Shown here piece by piece: positions 25,435 to 33,571 of a stretch of 64,000 nucleotides of DNA. The notes beneath the pieces are model-generated. The model was not told where the DNA came from, made no database searches, and saw nothing but the letters and a program-made list of their open reading frames with translations. Source of the stretch: Candidatus Handelsmanbacteria bacterium. GTDB taxonomy: Bacteria; Latescibacterota; UBA2968; UBA8231. The first letter of the stretch is position 1, and each line of letters opens with the position of its first letter. The translations under genes and the position numbers were made by a program. Location: contig VGJS01000013.1 in the NCBI GenBank assembly GCA_016867395.1, forward strand, positions 1 through 64,000. Direction: 5' to 3'.

Positions 25435-26268
25435 ATGGGTTTCGAGCAGATCCCCCAGCCACCCCTGTGGCAGGGCCGGCTTGGCGAGGCGACGGCGACG
25501 GTGGTGGGCGGCCGGGGCCTGAGGCTCACCGGGCTGTCTGGCTTCCATCTCGACGAGGGGCCGGAGCTGACCTGGCTCAACGTCTACCGGGTGCTGGCCG
25601 AGGGCCGGCAGCTCGACATCCCGCGGGACCGGCCGCCGGCGGCGATCGAGGCGGTCGATGGCGCCGTCGAGGTGCGCTGGGCGCCGACGGCCCAGCTGCG
25701 CGCCGAGGTCGCCGTGCGCTACCGCCTGGTCGAGGCGGCCTCGGCTGTCGAGGCGGCATTCCACGTGCGCTGCGAGGCGGCCTACCAGCGCCTCGAACTG
25801 TTCGTGTCGAGCTACTTCACCCCCTACTACCGGCCGAGTTTCGCCGTCGGTGACCGGCGCCTGGCGCCCGAACCCCTCGTCTGGTACGAGAAGCGCTGGT
25901 ACGGCGAGGACGAAGACGAGACCTGGACCCGCGATCCGGAGGCGGACGCCGTGTTCGAGGATGGCCGCTGGCAGACGGGCTACCCGTTGAACTGGCGGCG
26001 CGGGGCCCACTACGCCGAGCCGCTGATGATCCAGGAGCACCGCTACGGCCACGCCGTGGCGCTCATGTCACGGCGGGCCGACTGTATCGGCCTGTCCGGG
26101 CTGAACTCCTACCACAATGCCCAGTACCACCACCTGTTCGGCGCGGACACGGCGGCCGGCGAGGAGCGCAGCGCGACCGTGCGTCTGGCCGTGCTGGCGG
26201 AGTGGAAGGACCTGAGAGCCGAGGTGCTGGCGCGCTACCGGGACTGGGTTGGCGGAGGACGGCGATGA
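25435..26268 (+). CDS. Hypothetical beta-rich protein coupled to an oxidoreductase
   Basis: 277 residues with a strong TAGGAGGG before the ATG at 25435. Not recognised. The sequence alternates strands and turns throughout ('GEATATVVGGRGLRLTGLSG', 'AEVAVRYRLVEAASAVEAAF', 'YQRLELFVSSYFTPYYRPSF') and is rich in Tyr and Trp, compatible with a galactose-mutarotase-like or carbohydrate-binding sandwich. It has no signal peptide. The stop overlaps the start of the Gfo/Idh/MocA gene (ATGA at 26265-26268), so the two are co-translated and probably act on the same sugar. Confidence 0.65.
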   Translation: MGFEQIPQPPLWQGRLGEATATVVGGRGLRLTGLSGFHLDEGPELTWLNVYRVLAEGRQLDIPRDRPPAAIEAVDGAVEVRWAPTAQLRAEVAVRYRLVEAASAVEAAFHVRCEAAYQRLELFVSSYFTPYYRPSFAVGDRRLAPEPLVWYEKRWYGEDEDETWTRDPEADAVFEDGRWQTGYPLNWRRGAHYAEPLMIQEHRYGHAVALMSRRADCIGLSGLNSYHNAQYHHLFGADTAAGEERSATVRLAVLAEWKDLRAEVLARYRDWVGGGRR

Positions 26269-27323
26269 GGGAAGAGGTACGTCTGGGGGTCGTGGGCTGC
26301 GGCTGGGCTGGACGGCAAACGGCGCTGGCCGGCACGGTGGTGCCGGGGGTGCGGGTCACGGCGGTGAGCGATGTGGTCGGCGGCCTACGCGACACGGTGG
26401 CCGCCGAATTCGGCGTGCCTGGGCGCTACGGCGACTACCGGGAGCTGCTGGCCGACCCGCAGGTCGATGCCGTCGCCCTGGTCGTGAATCCGGCCACGCG
26501 CTACCAGATGGTGTTCGACAGCCTGGCAGCGGGCAAGCATGTCCTGGTGCAGAAGCCCCACGCGGTGCGCGCCGGGCACATCCTCGAGTTCGAGGCGGCC
26601 GCGGCCAAGGCCGACCGCACCCTGCAGTTCTGCTACTTCCGGCGCCATTTCCCCGAAGCCCGGCGGATCCGCGCCGCCGTCGCCGCCGGGGCGATCGGCA
26701 GGCCCTACCACGCCCGGATCTTCCTCAAGTTCAACTTCCTGCCACCGGCCGATGGCATCACCAGGTGGCTGCAGGTCTGGGGCCAGAAGGGCGGCGCCCT
26801 CGGGCAGCACGCCTCCCACGAGCTCGACCTGGCCTGGTGGTGGATGGGATGCCCGGAACCAGAGTGGGCCTTTGCCGCGGCCCACGCGGTCTATCCGGCT
26901 TACGGCGGACCCGAGGGGCCGGCGGAGGACTACTTCAGCGGCCTGGTCGGCCTGGCCGGCGGCCTGACGATCCAGATCGACTGCTCCCGCTGGCTGCACA
27001 GCGACAGCCCGACCCTGGTCGAACTCTATGGCAGCGAGGGAGCGATTGCCCAGGGCAAGATCTCGCGTTATGCCGGCGGCGAGCACCGCTTCGAGGAGGC
27101 AATGGCCCTGGCCGACGATCCGCCGATTCCCCACACCAAGCCCCCCGACCCGGTGCCGCCCTTCTTCTACGAGGTCGAGCACTTCGCCCTCGCCGTGGCC
27201 GGCCGGGTCGAGCCGGAGGTGAGCGTCCGCCAGGCCCACACCTTCCTGCGCATCCTCGACGGGCTCTACGACAGCGCCGCCCGCCGCGAGCGCGTCGAGC
27301 TGCGCGCCGGGGGGTGGAGCTGA
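26265..27323 (+). CDS. Gfo/Idh/MocA family oxidoreductase
   Basis: 352 residues. The Rossmann domain shows 'VRLGVVGCGWAGRQTALAGT' and 'VRVTAVSDVVGG'; the catalytic-site segment is 'AGKHVLVQKPHAVRAGHILE' with the conserved Lys-Pro (QKP in place of EKP). The second domain has 'GQKGGALGQHASHELDLAWW', matching the family's GG.l.d.g.H.iD substrate-site helix with the key His. It probably oxidises or epimerises a cyclic sugar with NAD(P). It is coupled by a 4-bp overlap to the unknown beta-rich protein and faces the convergent DUF6785 membrane-protein gene. Confidence 0.88.
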   Translation: MREEVRLGVVGCGWAGRQTALAGTVVPGVRVTAVSDVVGGLRDTVAAEFGVPGRYGDYRELLADPQVDAVALVVNPATRYQMVFDSLAAGKHVLVQKPHAVRAGHILEFEAAAAKADRTLQFCYFRRHFPEARRIRAAVAAGAIGRPYHARIFLKFNFLPPADGITRWLQVWGQKGGALGQHASHELDLAWWWMGCPEPEWAFAAAHAVYPAYGGPEGPAEDYFSGLVGLAGGLTIQIDCSRWLHSDSPTLVELYGSEGAIAQGKISRYAGGEHRFEEAMALADDPPIPHTKPPDPVPPFFYEVEHFALAVAGRVEPEVSVRQAHTFLRILDGLYDSAARRERVELRAGGWS

Positions 27324-27393
27324 GCACCCGGCTGCTGGGCCGGCCTGGAGGTGAAGGGCAGGAGCGTTCTGGCATCAGCTGGCGAGCGCTGCC

Positions 27394-29328
27394 TCAAATC
27401 CAGAACACCACGTTGTCCGTCATCCCGGTGAAGTAGTCGATTACCAGCCAGATCCCGGCGATGGCGAACTGCCCGGCGATCAGTCCCAAAAAGAAGGGTC
27501 GGGTCCGGTGGTAGAGCTGCGGGCCTCCGTACTTGATCACCGCCAGCTTGAGCAGCCAGGCGATGAAGATACTCAGCCAGATCTGGTTGGTCAGCCAGGT
27601 CACGGCAATGGGATAGCCCAAAGGGTGCAGGGGCCACCAGGAGAGCTGGTGACGAGCCAGCATCAGAAGCCCCATGACCAGGGCTCCAATGGCAGTGTGG
27701 GCCCAGCCGCTCCAGTCGGGCCCGGTGGGAGTGTTCAGCTTGTCTGCCACATACTCGAAGGGCAACTGGCAGCCCGGGCCAAAAAACCACTGGTTGAGAT
27801 TGATGCCCCCGTACTGGTAGGCCAGGTGCAGCAGGGTGAGGGTCGAGGCGCCCAGGCCCAAGAGTAGAGCCAGCCCCATTGCCCACAGGAGCGGGCGTAG
27901 CCGTTCTCCAAGGTGTTCGCCCAGCTTGAGGCCGTGGGCGCAGGAGGCCAGCACAAAGGTGCGGATGTCCCCCTGCCAGATATAGGTGAAGGCCAGGGCC
28001 ACCATGCCCGCAGGTCCCAGAGCCGTCGAGCCGATGCCCGAGACCAGGGTCGAGGCGGCGATCATGGGCGCCACGGCCTCGGCCATACCTGCCTCGACCA
28101 CGATGCGGGTCAAGCCCACAAAGATCAGCAGGGCCAGCAGCACCAGGAGCAGGGACACCCAAAGGGGCATGCCTGCCTTCCACAGCAGCAGGACCATCAC
28201 CCCGATGCCGCCTGCCAGGCCCAGGAGCGCGGCGCGGTAGGGGAGCATTTCGCGGCGATCGTCCACTGCCGGGTCGCCCCTGAGGCCCTTGCGCCACACC
28301 GCCCCCAGGTGCGGCCTGGCGACCCACAGGCCAAAGAGCACCAGCACCATCATCCCCCCCATGCCCTGGTGGGCCAGGATGGGCCTGTCCGAAGCGCCGT
28401 ACGGGCCCAGCTTCTCGGTGCTGCTGATGCCCAGCACATTCAGCAGGCCCTGAACCAGGGTTTCCAGCAGGTTGAAGAACCACAGGCTGAAGGCGATGTC
28501 CAGGTTGATCAGGTAGGTGAAGCCGATGATGGGGAAGCTGAGGCGGAAGATCAGGTACACAGTGTTGCGGAACAGGGGCAGGCCGGTGACCAGCTCGGCC
28601 GCGGGCAGGAAGTTGTGGTACGCGTGCAGGGCTTTGAGACTGCTGACTATGGCCGGCAGGGCAAAGCCGGCCCACATCACCGGGTTGCGGAAGAAGGGCG
28701 GCACGCAATGCCCCTCTTCCTCCCGCACCATCTCCAAGGGCACCTGGGCCACCGGGTAGAGCAGGCGCTCGTGCTCCATCCACTGCCGCCGCAGGATCAC
28801 CGCCGCGCAGACCATGGCGGTGTACAGGGCCAGAAGAAAGAATCCCCAGTGGAGCAGGGGGTCAGCCCAGGCCATCCAGGGGACCGGGTGGCCCTGGGGT
28901 GTCCCCTCGAAGAACCACTTGACGAACTCGGGGTTCTGCGGGGACATCCAGGTGGGGACATGGGGGTGGATGAGGTTTTCCCAGTTGTTCTCGGGGGTGG
29001 CGAAGTAGTAGACCGAGGCGATCAGGGGCAAGAGATAGGCCACCAACCCCATGCTGGAGACGGCTGAGGCCGCGATCATCATGACATAGGCCACCAGCAG
29101 CTCGCCCTGCCCCAGGAACCACGCCGGAGCGAAGCGTTTGAGCAGGGGATTGAGGAGACCGGCCAGGAACAGGAGCAGGAAGAGGGCGCCGGGGGTGCTG
29201 AAGTCCAGGGCCATGTACGAGCCGCGGATCACCATGTTGGAGTACAGGTCGCACACGGCGATGGCCAGGGACCCCAGCGCGCCTGCGGCGATGGCCCTGG
29301 GGGTGAAAGCCTTGTTATCCCGGTTCAT
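27394..29328 (-). CDS. Large polytopic membrane protein, DUF6785/DUF6784-type
   Basis: 644 residues from the ATG at 29328; longer in-frame starts exist but lack a ribosome binding site. At least a dozen hydrophobic helices are visible, for example 'ALFLLLFLAGLLNPLLKRF', 'LLHWGFFLLALYTAMVCAAV', 'AALLGLAGGIGVMVLLLWKA' and 'LWVSLLLVLLALLIFVGLTR'. Conserved-looking blocks 'ENNWENLIHPHVPTWMSPQN' and 'QWMEHERLLYPVAQVPLEMV' match a family abundant in Planctomycetota and related phyla, distantly related to OPT-type transporters. A transport role, perhaps of peptides or small organic molecules, is inferred only. It is divergent from the aldo/keto reductase with a 97-bp gap. Confidence 0.7.
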   Translation of the reverse strand: MNRDNKAFTPRAIAAGALGSLAIAVCDLYSNMVIRGSYMALDFSTPGALFLLLFLAGLLNPLLKRFAPAWFLGQGELLVAYVMMIAASAVSSMGLVAYLLPLIASVYYFATPENNWENLIHPHVPTWMSPQNPEFVKWFFEGTPQGHPVPWMAWADPLLHWGFFLLALYTAMVCAAVILRRQWMEHERLLYPVAQVPLEMVREEEGHCVPPFFRNPVMWAGFALPAIVSSLKALHAYHNFLPAAELVTGLPLFRNTVYLIFRLSFPIIGFTYLINLDIAFSLWFFNLLETLVQGLLNVLGISSTEKLGPYGASDRPILAHQGMGGMMVLVLFGLWVARPHLGAVWRKGLRGDPAVDDRREMLPYRAALLGLAGGIGVMVLLLWKAGMPLWVSLLLVLLALLIFVGLTRIVVEAGMAEAVAPMIAASTLVSGIGSTALGPAGMVALAFTYIWQGDIRTFVLASCAHGLKLGEHLGERLRPLLWAMGLALLLGLGASTLTLLHLAYQYGGINLNQWFFGPGCQLPFEYVADKLNTPTGPDWSGWAHTAIGALVMGLLMLARHQLSWWPLHPLGYPIAVTWLTNQIWLSIFIAWLLKLAVIKYGGPQLYHRTRPFFLGLIAGQFAIAGIWLVIDYFTGMTDNVVFWI

Positions 29329-29425
29329 GGGGCTCAAGATAACACGGACAGCAGGCAGTCGCCGAACATATTTCATAGAAAAAGTGAGATGGCCACATTG
29401 CAGGAAAACGCGAGGAGGCGAGGTG

Positions 29426-30364
29426 ATGGAGTTGAGAAAGAACTGCTGCCCGCGCCGGCGCTGGGGAAAAACAGGGCTCTCCATCCCGGTGATCCCCTTC
29501 GGCACCCAGGGCTTCGGCAACAATTTTGGCCCGGTCAGCGACGAGGAAGCCGGCCGTTTGATCCGGCGGGCCGTGGACCTGGGGGTGAACCACTTCGACA
29601 GCGCCCGCTGTTACGGGGATTCCCTCCGCAAGCTGGGAGTGGCCATCAAGGGGGGGGTGGTCAAGCGCGAGGAGTTGGTGATAGGCGGCCGGGTCTGCTG
29701 CCACAGCGGGGCCCAGTGGGGGGGCTACGGCCAGGGCACGCCCGACTATGGTGCGGCCAGGGTGCTGGCCGACGTGGAGGACCAGTTGGGGATTCTGGGC
29801 ATCAGCCGCTTCGACGTGCTCTTTGTCCACGACCCCCCGGCCATCGAGCCCACCCTGGAGGCAGGGGGCACCCTCGAAGGGCTGGAAAAGGCCAGGGAAC
29901 GGGGCTGGGTGGACTGGATCGGCTATGGCATGAACCCCCACCCCTTCCACCTGGCGGCCATTGCCTCGGGCCGCATCGACGCGCTTCTGTGTTTCAGCGA
30001 CTACAATTTGTTGCGGCAGACCGCGGCTGCGGACATCCTGCCGGCCGCCGCGGCCGCCGGCCTAGGGGTGCTCAACGGCTGGTCCATCATGCGGGGCTAC
30101 CTGACCGGCGTGCCGGTGGAGAGATTTGTGCCGCGCGAGCAGTGGGGCCAGGACCACCAGCGGGCCGAGGCCATACGGCGCTGGTGCGAGGACCGGGGGG
30201 TGTCGCTGTTGCGCCTGGCCCTGCACTTCTGCCTGCGCGACGAGCGCATCCACGGCAATCCGCTGGGCAGCCTGAACATCGAACAACTGGAGAAGAACGT
30301 GGCCGCAGTGCTGGAGCCCCTGCCCGCGGAGGTGTTCGCCGAGTTTGAGAAGGCGGGGCTGTGA
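29426..30364 (+). CDS. Aldo/keto reductase family oxidoreductase
   Basis: 312 residues behind GAGGAGG. The (beta/alpha)8 barrel opens 'RRWGKTGLSIPVIPFGTQGF' and has 'GVNHFDSARCYGDSLRKLG', in which Asp and Tyr of the catalytic tetrad are present. The Lys and His positions are less clear: 'ELVIGGRVCCHSGAQ' stands where 'i.tK' is usual and 'DVLFVHDPPA' gives the His. The missing Lys is unusual. The family reduces sugar or steroid carbonyls with NADPH. The stop codon overlaps the start of the SDR gene at 30364, so the two oxidoreductases are coupled. Confidence 0.82.
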   Translation: MELRKNCCPRRRWGKTGLSIPVIPFGTQGFGNNFGPVSDEEAGRLIRRAVDLGVNHFDSARCYGDSLRKLGVAIKGGVVKREELVIGGRVCCHSGAQWGGYGQGTPDYGAARVLADVEDQLGILGISRFDVLFVHDPPAIEPTLEAGGTLEGLEKARERGWVDWIGYGMNPHPFHLAAIASGRIDALLCFSDYNLLRQTAAADILPAAAAAGLGVLNGWSIMRGYLTGVPVERFVPREQWGQDHQRAEAIRRWCEDRGVSLLRLALHFCLRDERIHGNPLGSLNIEQLEKNVAAVLEPLPAEVFAEFEKAGL

Positions 30365-31137
30365 TGGGGGGCCTCTCACGGCTGTTGGACCTGTCCGGCC
30401 AGGTGGCCCTGATCACCGGGGCCAGCCGGGGCATTGGCCGTGCCATCGCCAAACTCTTCGGCCAGGCCGGGGCCCGGCTGGGGCTCCTGTCCCGTAGCGC
30501 CGGCCCCCTGGAGGAACTGGCCGCGGACCTGAACGCCCGCCTGGGGCCGGACCGCGCCCTGGCCCTGGCGGCGGACGTGGCGGTCGAGGCCCAGGTGAAC
30601 GCGGCGGTGGAGAAGCTGGTGGGGCAGTGGGGCCGGGTGGATGCGCTGGTCAACAACGCCGGCCTGATCTCCCTGGGCGGGCCGGTGTGGAAGGTGACGC
30701 CAGAGGAATGGGCGCGGATCATCGGGGCCAACCTCACCGGGGCGTACCTGTGCAGCCGGGCGGTGGTGCCGCACCTGCAGGCCCAGCAGAGCGGCCGGAT
30801 CATCAACATCGCCTCGATCAGCGCCCAGACCGGCGGGGTCTCGGGAGGGGCCCACTACTCCAGTTCCAAGGGCGGGATGATCTCCCTGACCAAGACCCTC
30901 TCGCGGGACCTGGCCCCTTACGGGGTGACGGTCAACGCCATCGCCCCCGGTCAGGTCGACGCTGACCCGAACCTGCTCAGCCCGGAACAGCGCGAGAAGG
31001 TGAAGGCCATGATCCCTCTGGGCCGGCTGGGCCTGCCCGAGGATGTGGCCCAAGCGGCCCTCTTCTTGGCCTCGCCGATGGCGGCCTACATCACCGGGGC
31101 CACCCTCGACGTGAACGGGGGGATACTCAAGCGCTAG
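30364..31137 (+). CDS. Short-chain dehydrogenase/reductase, FabG-like
   Basis: 257 residues of classical SDR type: 'TGASRGIGRAIA' cofactor loop, 'NNAG' motif, Ser in 'INIASISAQTG', and the YxxxK pair in 'YSSSKGGMI'. The C-terminal 'GATLDVNGGIL' is typical. A GTG three bases earlier is an alternative start. Such enzymes oxidise or reduce hydroxyl/keto groups with NAD(P); FabG-like members act in fatty-acid synthesis or in sugar catabolism. Pairing with the aldo/keto reductase points to the latter. The 3' end overlaps the convergent DedA gene by 11 bp. Confidence 0.88.
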   Translation: MGGLSRLLDLSGQVALITGASRGIGRAIAKLFGQAGARLGLLSRSAGPLEELAADLNARLGPDRALALAADVAVEAQVNAAVEKLVGQWGRVDALVNNAGLISLGGPVWKVTPEEWARIIGANLTGAYLCSRAVVPHLQAQQSGRIINIASISAQTGGVSGGAHYSSSKGGMISLTKTLSRDLAPYGVTVNAIAPGQVDADPNLLSPEQREKVKAMIPLGRLGLPEDVAQAALFLASPMAAYITGATLDVNGGILKR

Positions 31138-31720
31138 GCTTGGACCAGCGCCTTGAAAGCAGGGGGATCAGGAGCAGTAGGGCCAGCAGCACTACCACCC
31201 CGGTGAAGATGCTCAGGTAGTGTTGGCTCAACAGCTCGGCGGCCCGGACCCCGTAGAGCAGGCCCAGGTACCAGGCCACCCCGTAGCGCAGGGTGCGGCC
31301 CAGGATCACCGCCACGAGCAGGCGTTTCCATTCCATGCCCAGCACCCCGGCCGAGAGCACAAAGAGCTTGGTGGGGAAGGGCGGCGGGCCGATGGCAGCG
31401 GCGAAGATACCGGTAAAGTCGTAGCGCTGGATCTTCTGCCGCACCCACTCCCGTTTCTCGGCCCCGCCGAAACGGGCCAGCAGGGGCTCGCCGCCGCGCC
31501 GGCCCACGTAGTAGAGGATCAGGCAGCCCAGGGCCGAGCCGGCCACGGTGCCGGCCAGCAGCCACAGGCCGGTGGCGATCGAGAAGTTGGGTGCCATCAG
31601 CAGCAGCAGGGCGTCCGGCCCGCCCAGGGTGGGCATGCCGGCCGAGTCGAGGATGGCCAGCACGATGACCCCGGTCGGGCCCAGGTCGGCGAGGAAGGTT
31701 TGCAGCGGTTCTATACCCAT
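31127..31720 (-). CDS. DedA/VTT-domain membrane protein
   Basis: 197 residues with five or six membrane segments. Family landmarks are 'GGPDALLLLMAPNFSIATGL', 'GTVAGSALGCLILYYVGRRG' (the re-entrant G.xxG...Y..G.. motif), 'PPPFPTKLFVLSAGVLGMEW' (usually F.R.iPg.Rt, here a Pro-rich variant) and a final 'LLALLLLIPLLSRRW'. DedA proteins support lipid-carrier recycling and envelope homeostasis, probably as flippases. The gene overlaps the convergent SDR gene, so neither has room for its own terminator. Confidence 0.8.
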   Translation of the reverse strand: MGIEPLQTFLADLGPTGVIVLAILDSAGMPTLGGPDALLLLMAPNFSIATGLWLLAGTVAGSALGCLILYYVGRRGGEPLLARFGGAEKREWVRQKIQRYDFTGIFAAAIGPPPFPTKLFVLSAGVLGMEWKRLLVAVILGRTLRYGVAWYLGLLYGVRAAELLSQHYLSIFTGVVVLLALLLLIPLLSRRWSKPSA

Positions 31721-31786
31721 GGCTGAACTGTCACCCGCCGGCGTTTATTCGTTTATTATCCAGAAACCCCAAGCCCTCCGGACCCC

Positions 31787-32353
31787 ATGCCCCAACACGT
31801 CCCCACCCGCGCCCAAGCCCTGGAACTGCTGCTCCAGCACAACAGCAACCCCTCGCTGATCAACCACGCCAAGGCGGTCGAGGCAGTGATGCGCTATCTG
31901 GCCCGCAAGTGGGGGGAGGACGAGGAGAAGTGGGGCGTTGTCGGCTTGGTCCACGATCTGGACTACGAGCGCTACCCGGAGGCACACTGCAAAAAAACGC
32001 AAGAACTCCTCGAAGTCAATGGCTGGCCCGCCGAATATGCGCGAGCAGTGCTCTCCCACGGCTGGGGGATCTGCACCGAGGTGGAGCCGCAGAGCCGGCT
32101 GGAGAAGACCCTCTACACCATAGATGAACTGACCGGCCTGGTGACGGCCTGCGCCCTGGTGCGGCCCTCGCGCAGCGTGCGGGACCTGGAGGTCAGTTCG
32201 GTGAGGAAGAAGTGGAAGGACAAGGGCTTTGCCGCAGGGGTGAGCCGCGAGGTGGTCCTGCGCGGTGCGGCAATGATGGGTATGGAGCTGGACCAGATCA
32301 TCGCCGAGGTGATCGCCGCCATGCGCGAGGCCGCGGACGAGTTGGGGCTGTGA
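31787..32353 (+). CDS. HD-domain (HDIG-type) hydrolase
   Basis: 188 residues. The HD superfamily pattern starts with 'NPSLINHAKAVEAVMRYLAR' (first His), then 'WGVVGLVHDLDYERYP' with the metal-binding HD doublet, 'YARAVLSHG' (third His) and 'LYTIDELTGLVTACALVRPS' (distal Asp). These metal-dependent phosphohydrolases act on nucleotides or phosphoesters; this group is common and has no fixed substrate. It is separated by 21 bp from the tandem unknown paralogues that follow and is probably transcribed with them. Confidence 0.85.
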   Translation: MPQHVPTRAQALELLLQHNSNPSLINHAKAVEAVMRYLARKWGEDEEKWGVVGLVHDLDYERYPEAHCKKTQELLEVNGWPAEYARAVLSHGWGICTEVEPQSRLEKTLYTIDELTGLVTACALVRPSRSVRDLEVSSVRKKWKDKGFAAGVSREVVLRGAAMMGMELDQIIAEVIAAMREAADELGL

Positions 32354-32374
32354 ACTAAACCAAAGGACGGATCT

Positions 32375-33571
32375 ATGGCCAAAAGACCCAAGGTGGCGGC
32401 CATCGCCACGGTCTATCACAAGTATTCCCACGCCCAGCACATCGTCGACCGCTTCCTGGAGGGCTATGGCTGGAACAGCCGGCACCACCGCCCGCCCATG
32501 GACCTGGTCTCGCTCTACGTGGACCAGGTCAACCCCGAGAACGACCTGAGCCCGGACCGGGCAAGGCGTTTTCCGCAGATGAAGATCTATCCCACCATCG
32601 CCGATGCCCTCACCCTGGGCACCTCCTCGCTGGCGGTGGACGGGGTGGTGCTGGTGGGCGAGCACGGCAACTACCAGACCAATGCCAAGGGGCAGCGCCT
32701 GTACCCGCGCTACGAGTTCTTCAAGCAGATCTGCGCAGTGTACCGCCAGAGCGGCCGCTCTGCCCCGGTCTTCAACGACAAGCACCTGTCGTGGAATTGG
32801 GCTTGGTCGAAAGAGATGTACGACCTCTCCAAAGAGCTGGGCTTTGGCTTCATGGCCGGCTCCTCCCTTCCGGTCACCTGGCGCACCCCGGCCCTGGACC
32901 TGCCCTGGGGCGCACAGGTCGAGGAGGGGATGTGTGTGGGGTACGGGGGGGTGGACTCCTACGACTTCCACGCCCTGGAGACCCTGCAGTGCATGGTGGA
33001 ACGGCGCCAAGGGGGGGAGAGCGGGGTGAAGTGGCTGCAGGCGTACCGGGGGGACAACTTCTGGAAGGCCCACCACGAGCGGCTCTGGTCCCGCGAGCTC
33101 TTTGAGGCCGGGCTCTCCCGCAGCCACACCATCGCCCCGGGACGGGCCGGTTTCAACGACACCTTCCCCACCATCGACGAACTCAAGCAGCTGGTCAAGG
33201 ACCCCATCGCCTACCAGTACGAGCATGGCGACGGGCTCAAATCCACCATGGTCCTGCTCAACGGCCTGATCCAGGACTTCAACTTCGCCGGCCGGATCAA
33301 GGGGCAGGCCGAACCGTTCTCCACCCAGATGTACCTGCCCATGCCGCCGGCCCGCACCAGCCTGGCCAACTTCTTCACCCCGCAGGTCAACCACATCGAG
33401 AGCCTCATCCTCACCGGCAAGTCCCCGTACCCGGTGGAGCGCACCCTCTTGACCTCGGGCCTAGTGGAGGCCGGGGTGGACAGCCTGCACCAGGAGCAGA
33501 AACGCATCGAGACGCCGCACCTGAAGGTGGAGTACACCGCGCCCAAAGAATCGACCTTCTGGAGGACATGA
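32375..33571 (+). CDS. Unknown protein A of a tandem paralogue pair (Rossmann-like N-terminus)
   Basis: 398 residues. The N-terminus 'RPKVAAIATVYHKYSHAQHI' and following alternating beta/alpha elements look like a Rossmann-type domain. Highly distinctive conserved blocks shared with the next gene are 'IADALTLGTSSLAVDGVVLV' then 'GEHGNY', 'YPRYEFFKQIC', 'FNDKHLSWNWAWSKEMYDLS', 'MAGSSLPVTWRTP' and 'DFHALETLQCMVERRQGGE'. I know of no assigned function; similar proteins occur near oxidoreductases in Planctomycetota-type genomes. No signal peptide. The stop overlaps the next start by 4 bp (ATGA), indicating co-translation and possibly a heteromeric complex. Confidence 0.75.
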   Translation: MAKRPKVAAIATVYHKYSHAQHIVDRFLEGYGWNSRHHRPPMDLVSLYVDQVNPENDLSPDRARRFPQMKIYPTIADALTLGTSSLAVDGVVLVGEHGNYQTNAKGQRLYPRYEFFKQICAVYRQSGRSAPVFNDKHLSWNWAWSKEMYDLSKELGFGFMAGSSLPVTWRTPALDLPWGAQVEEGMCVGYGGVDSYDFHALETLQCMVERRQGGESGVKWLQAYRGDNFWKAHHERLWSRELFEAGLSRSHTIAPGRAGFNDTFPTIDELKQLVKDPIAYQYEHGDGLKSTMVLLNGLIQDFNFAGRIKGQAEPFSTQMYLPMPPARTSLANFFTPQVNHIESLILTGKSPYPVERTLLTSGLVEAGVDSLHQEQKRIETPHLKVEYTAPKESTFWRT

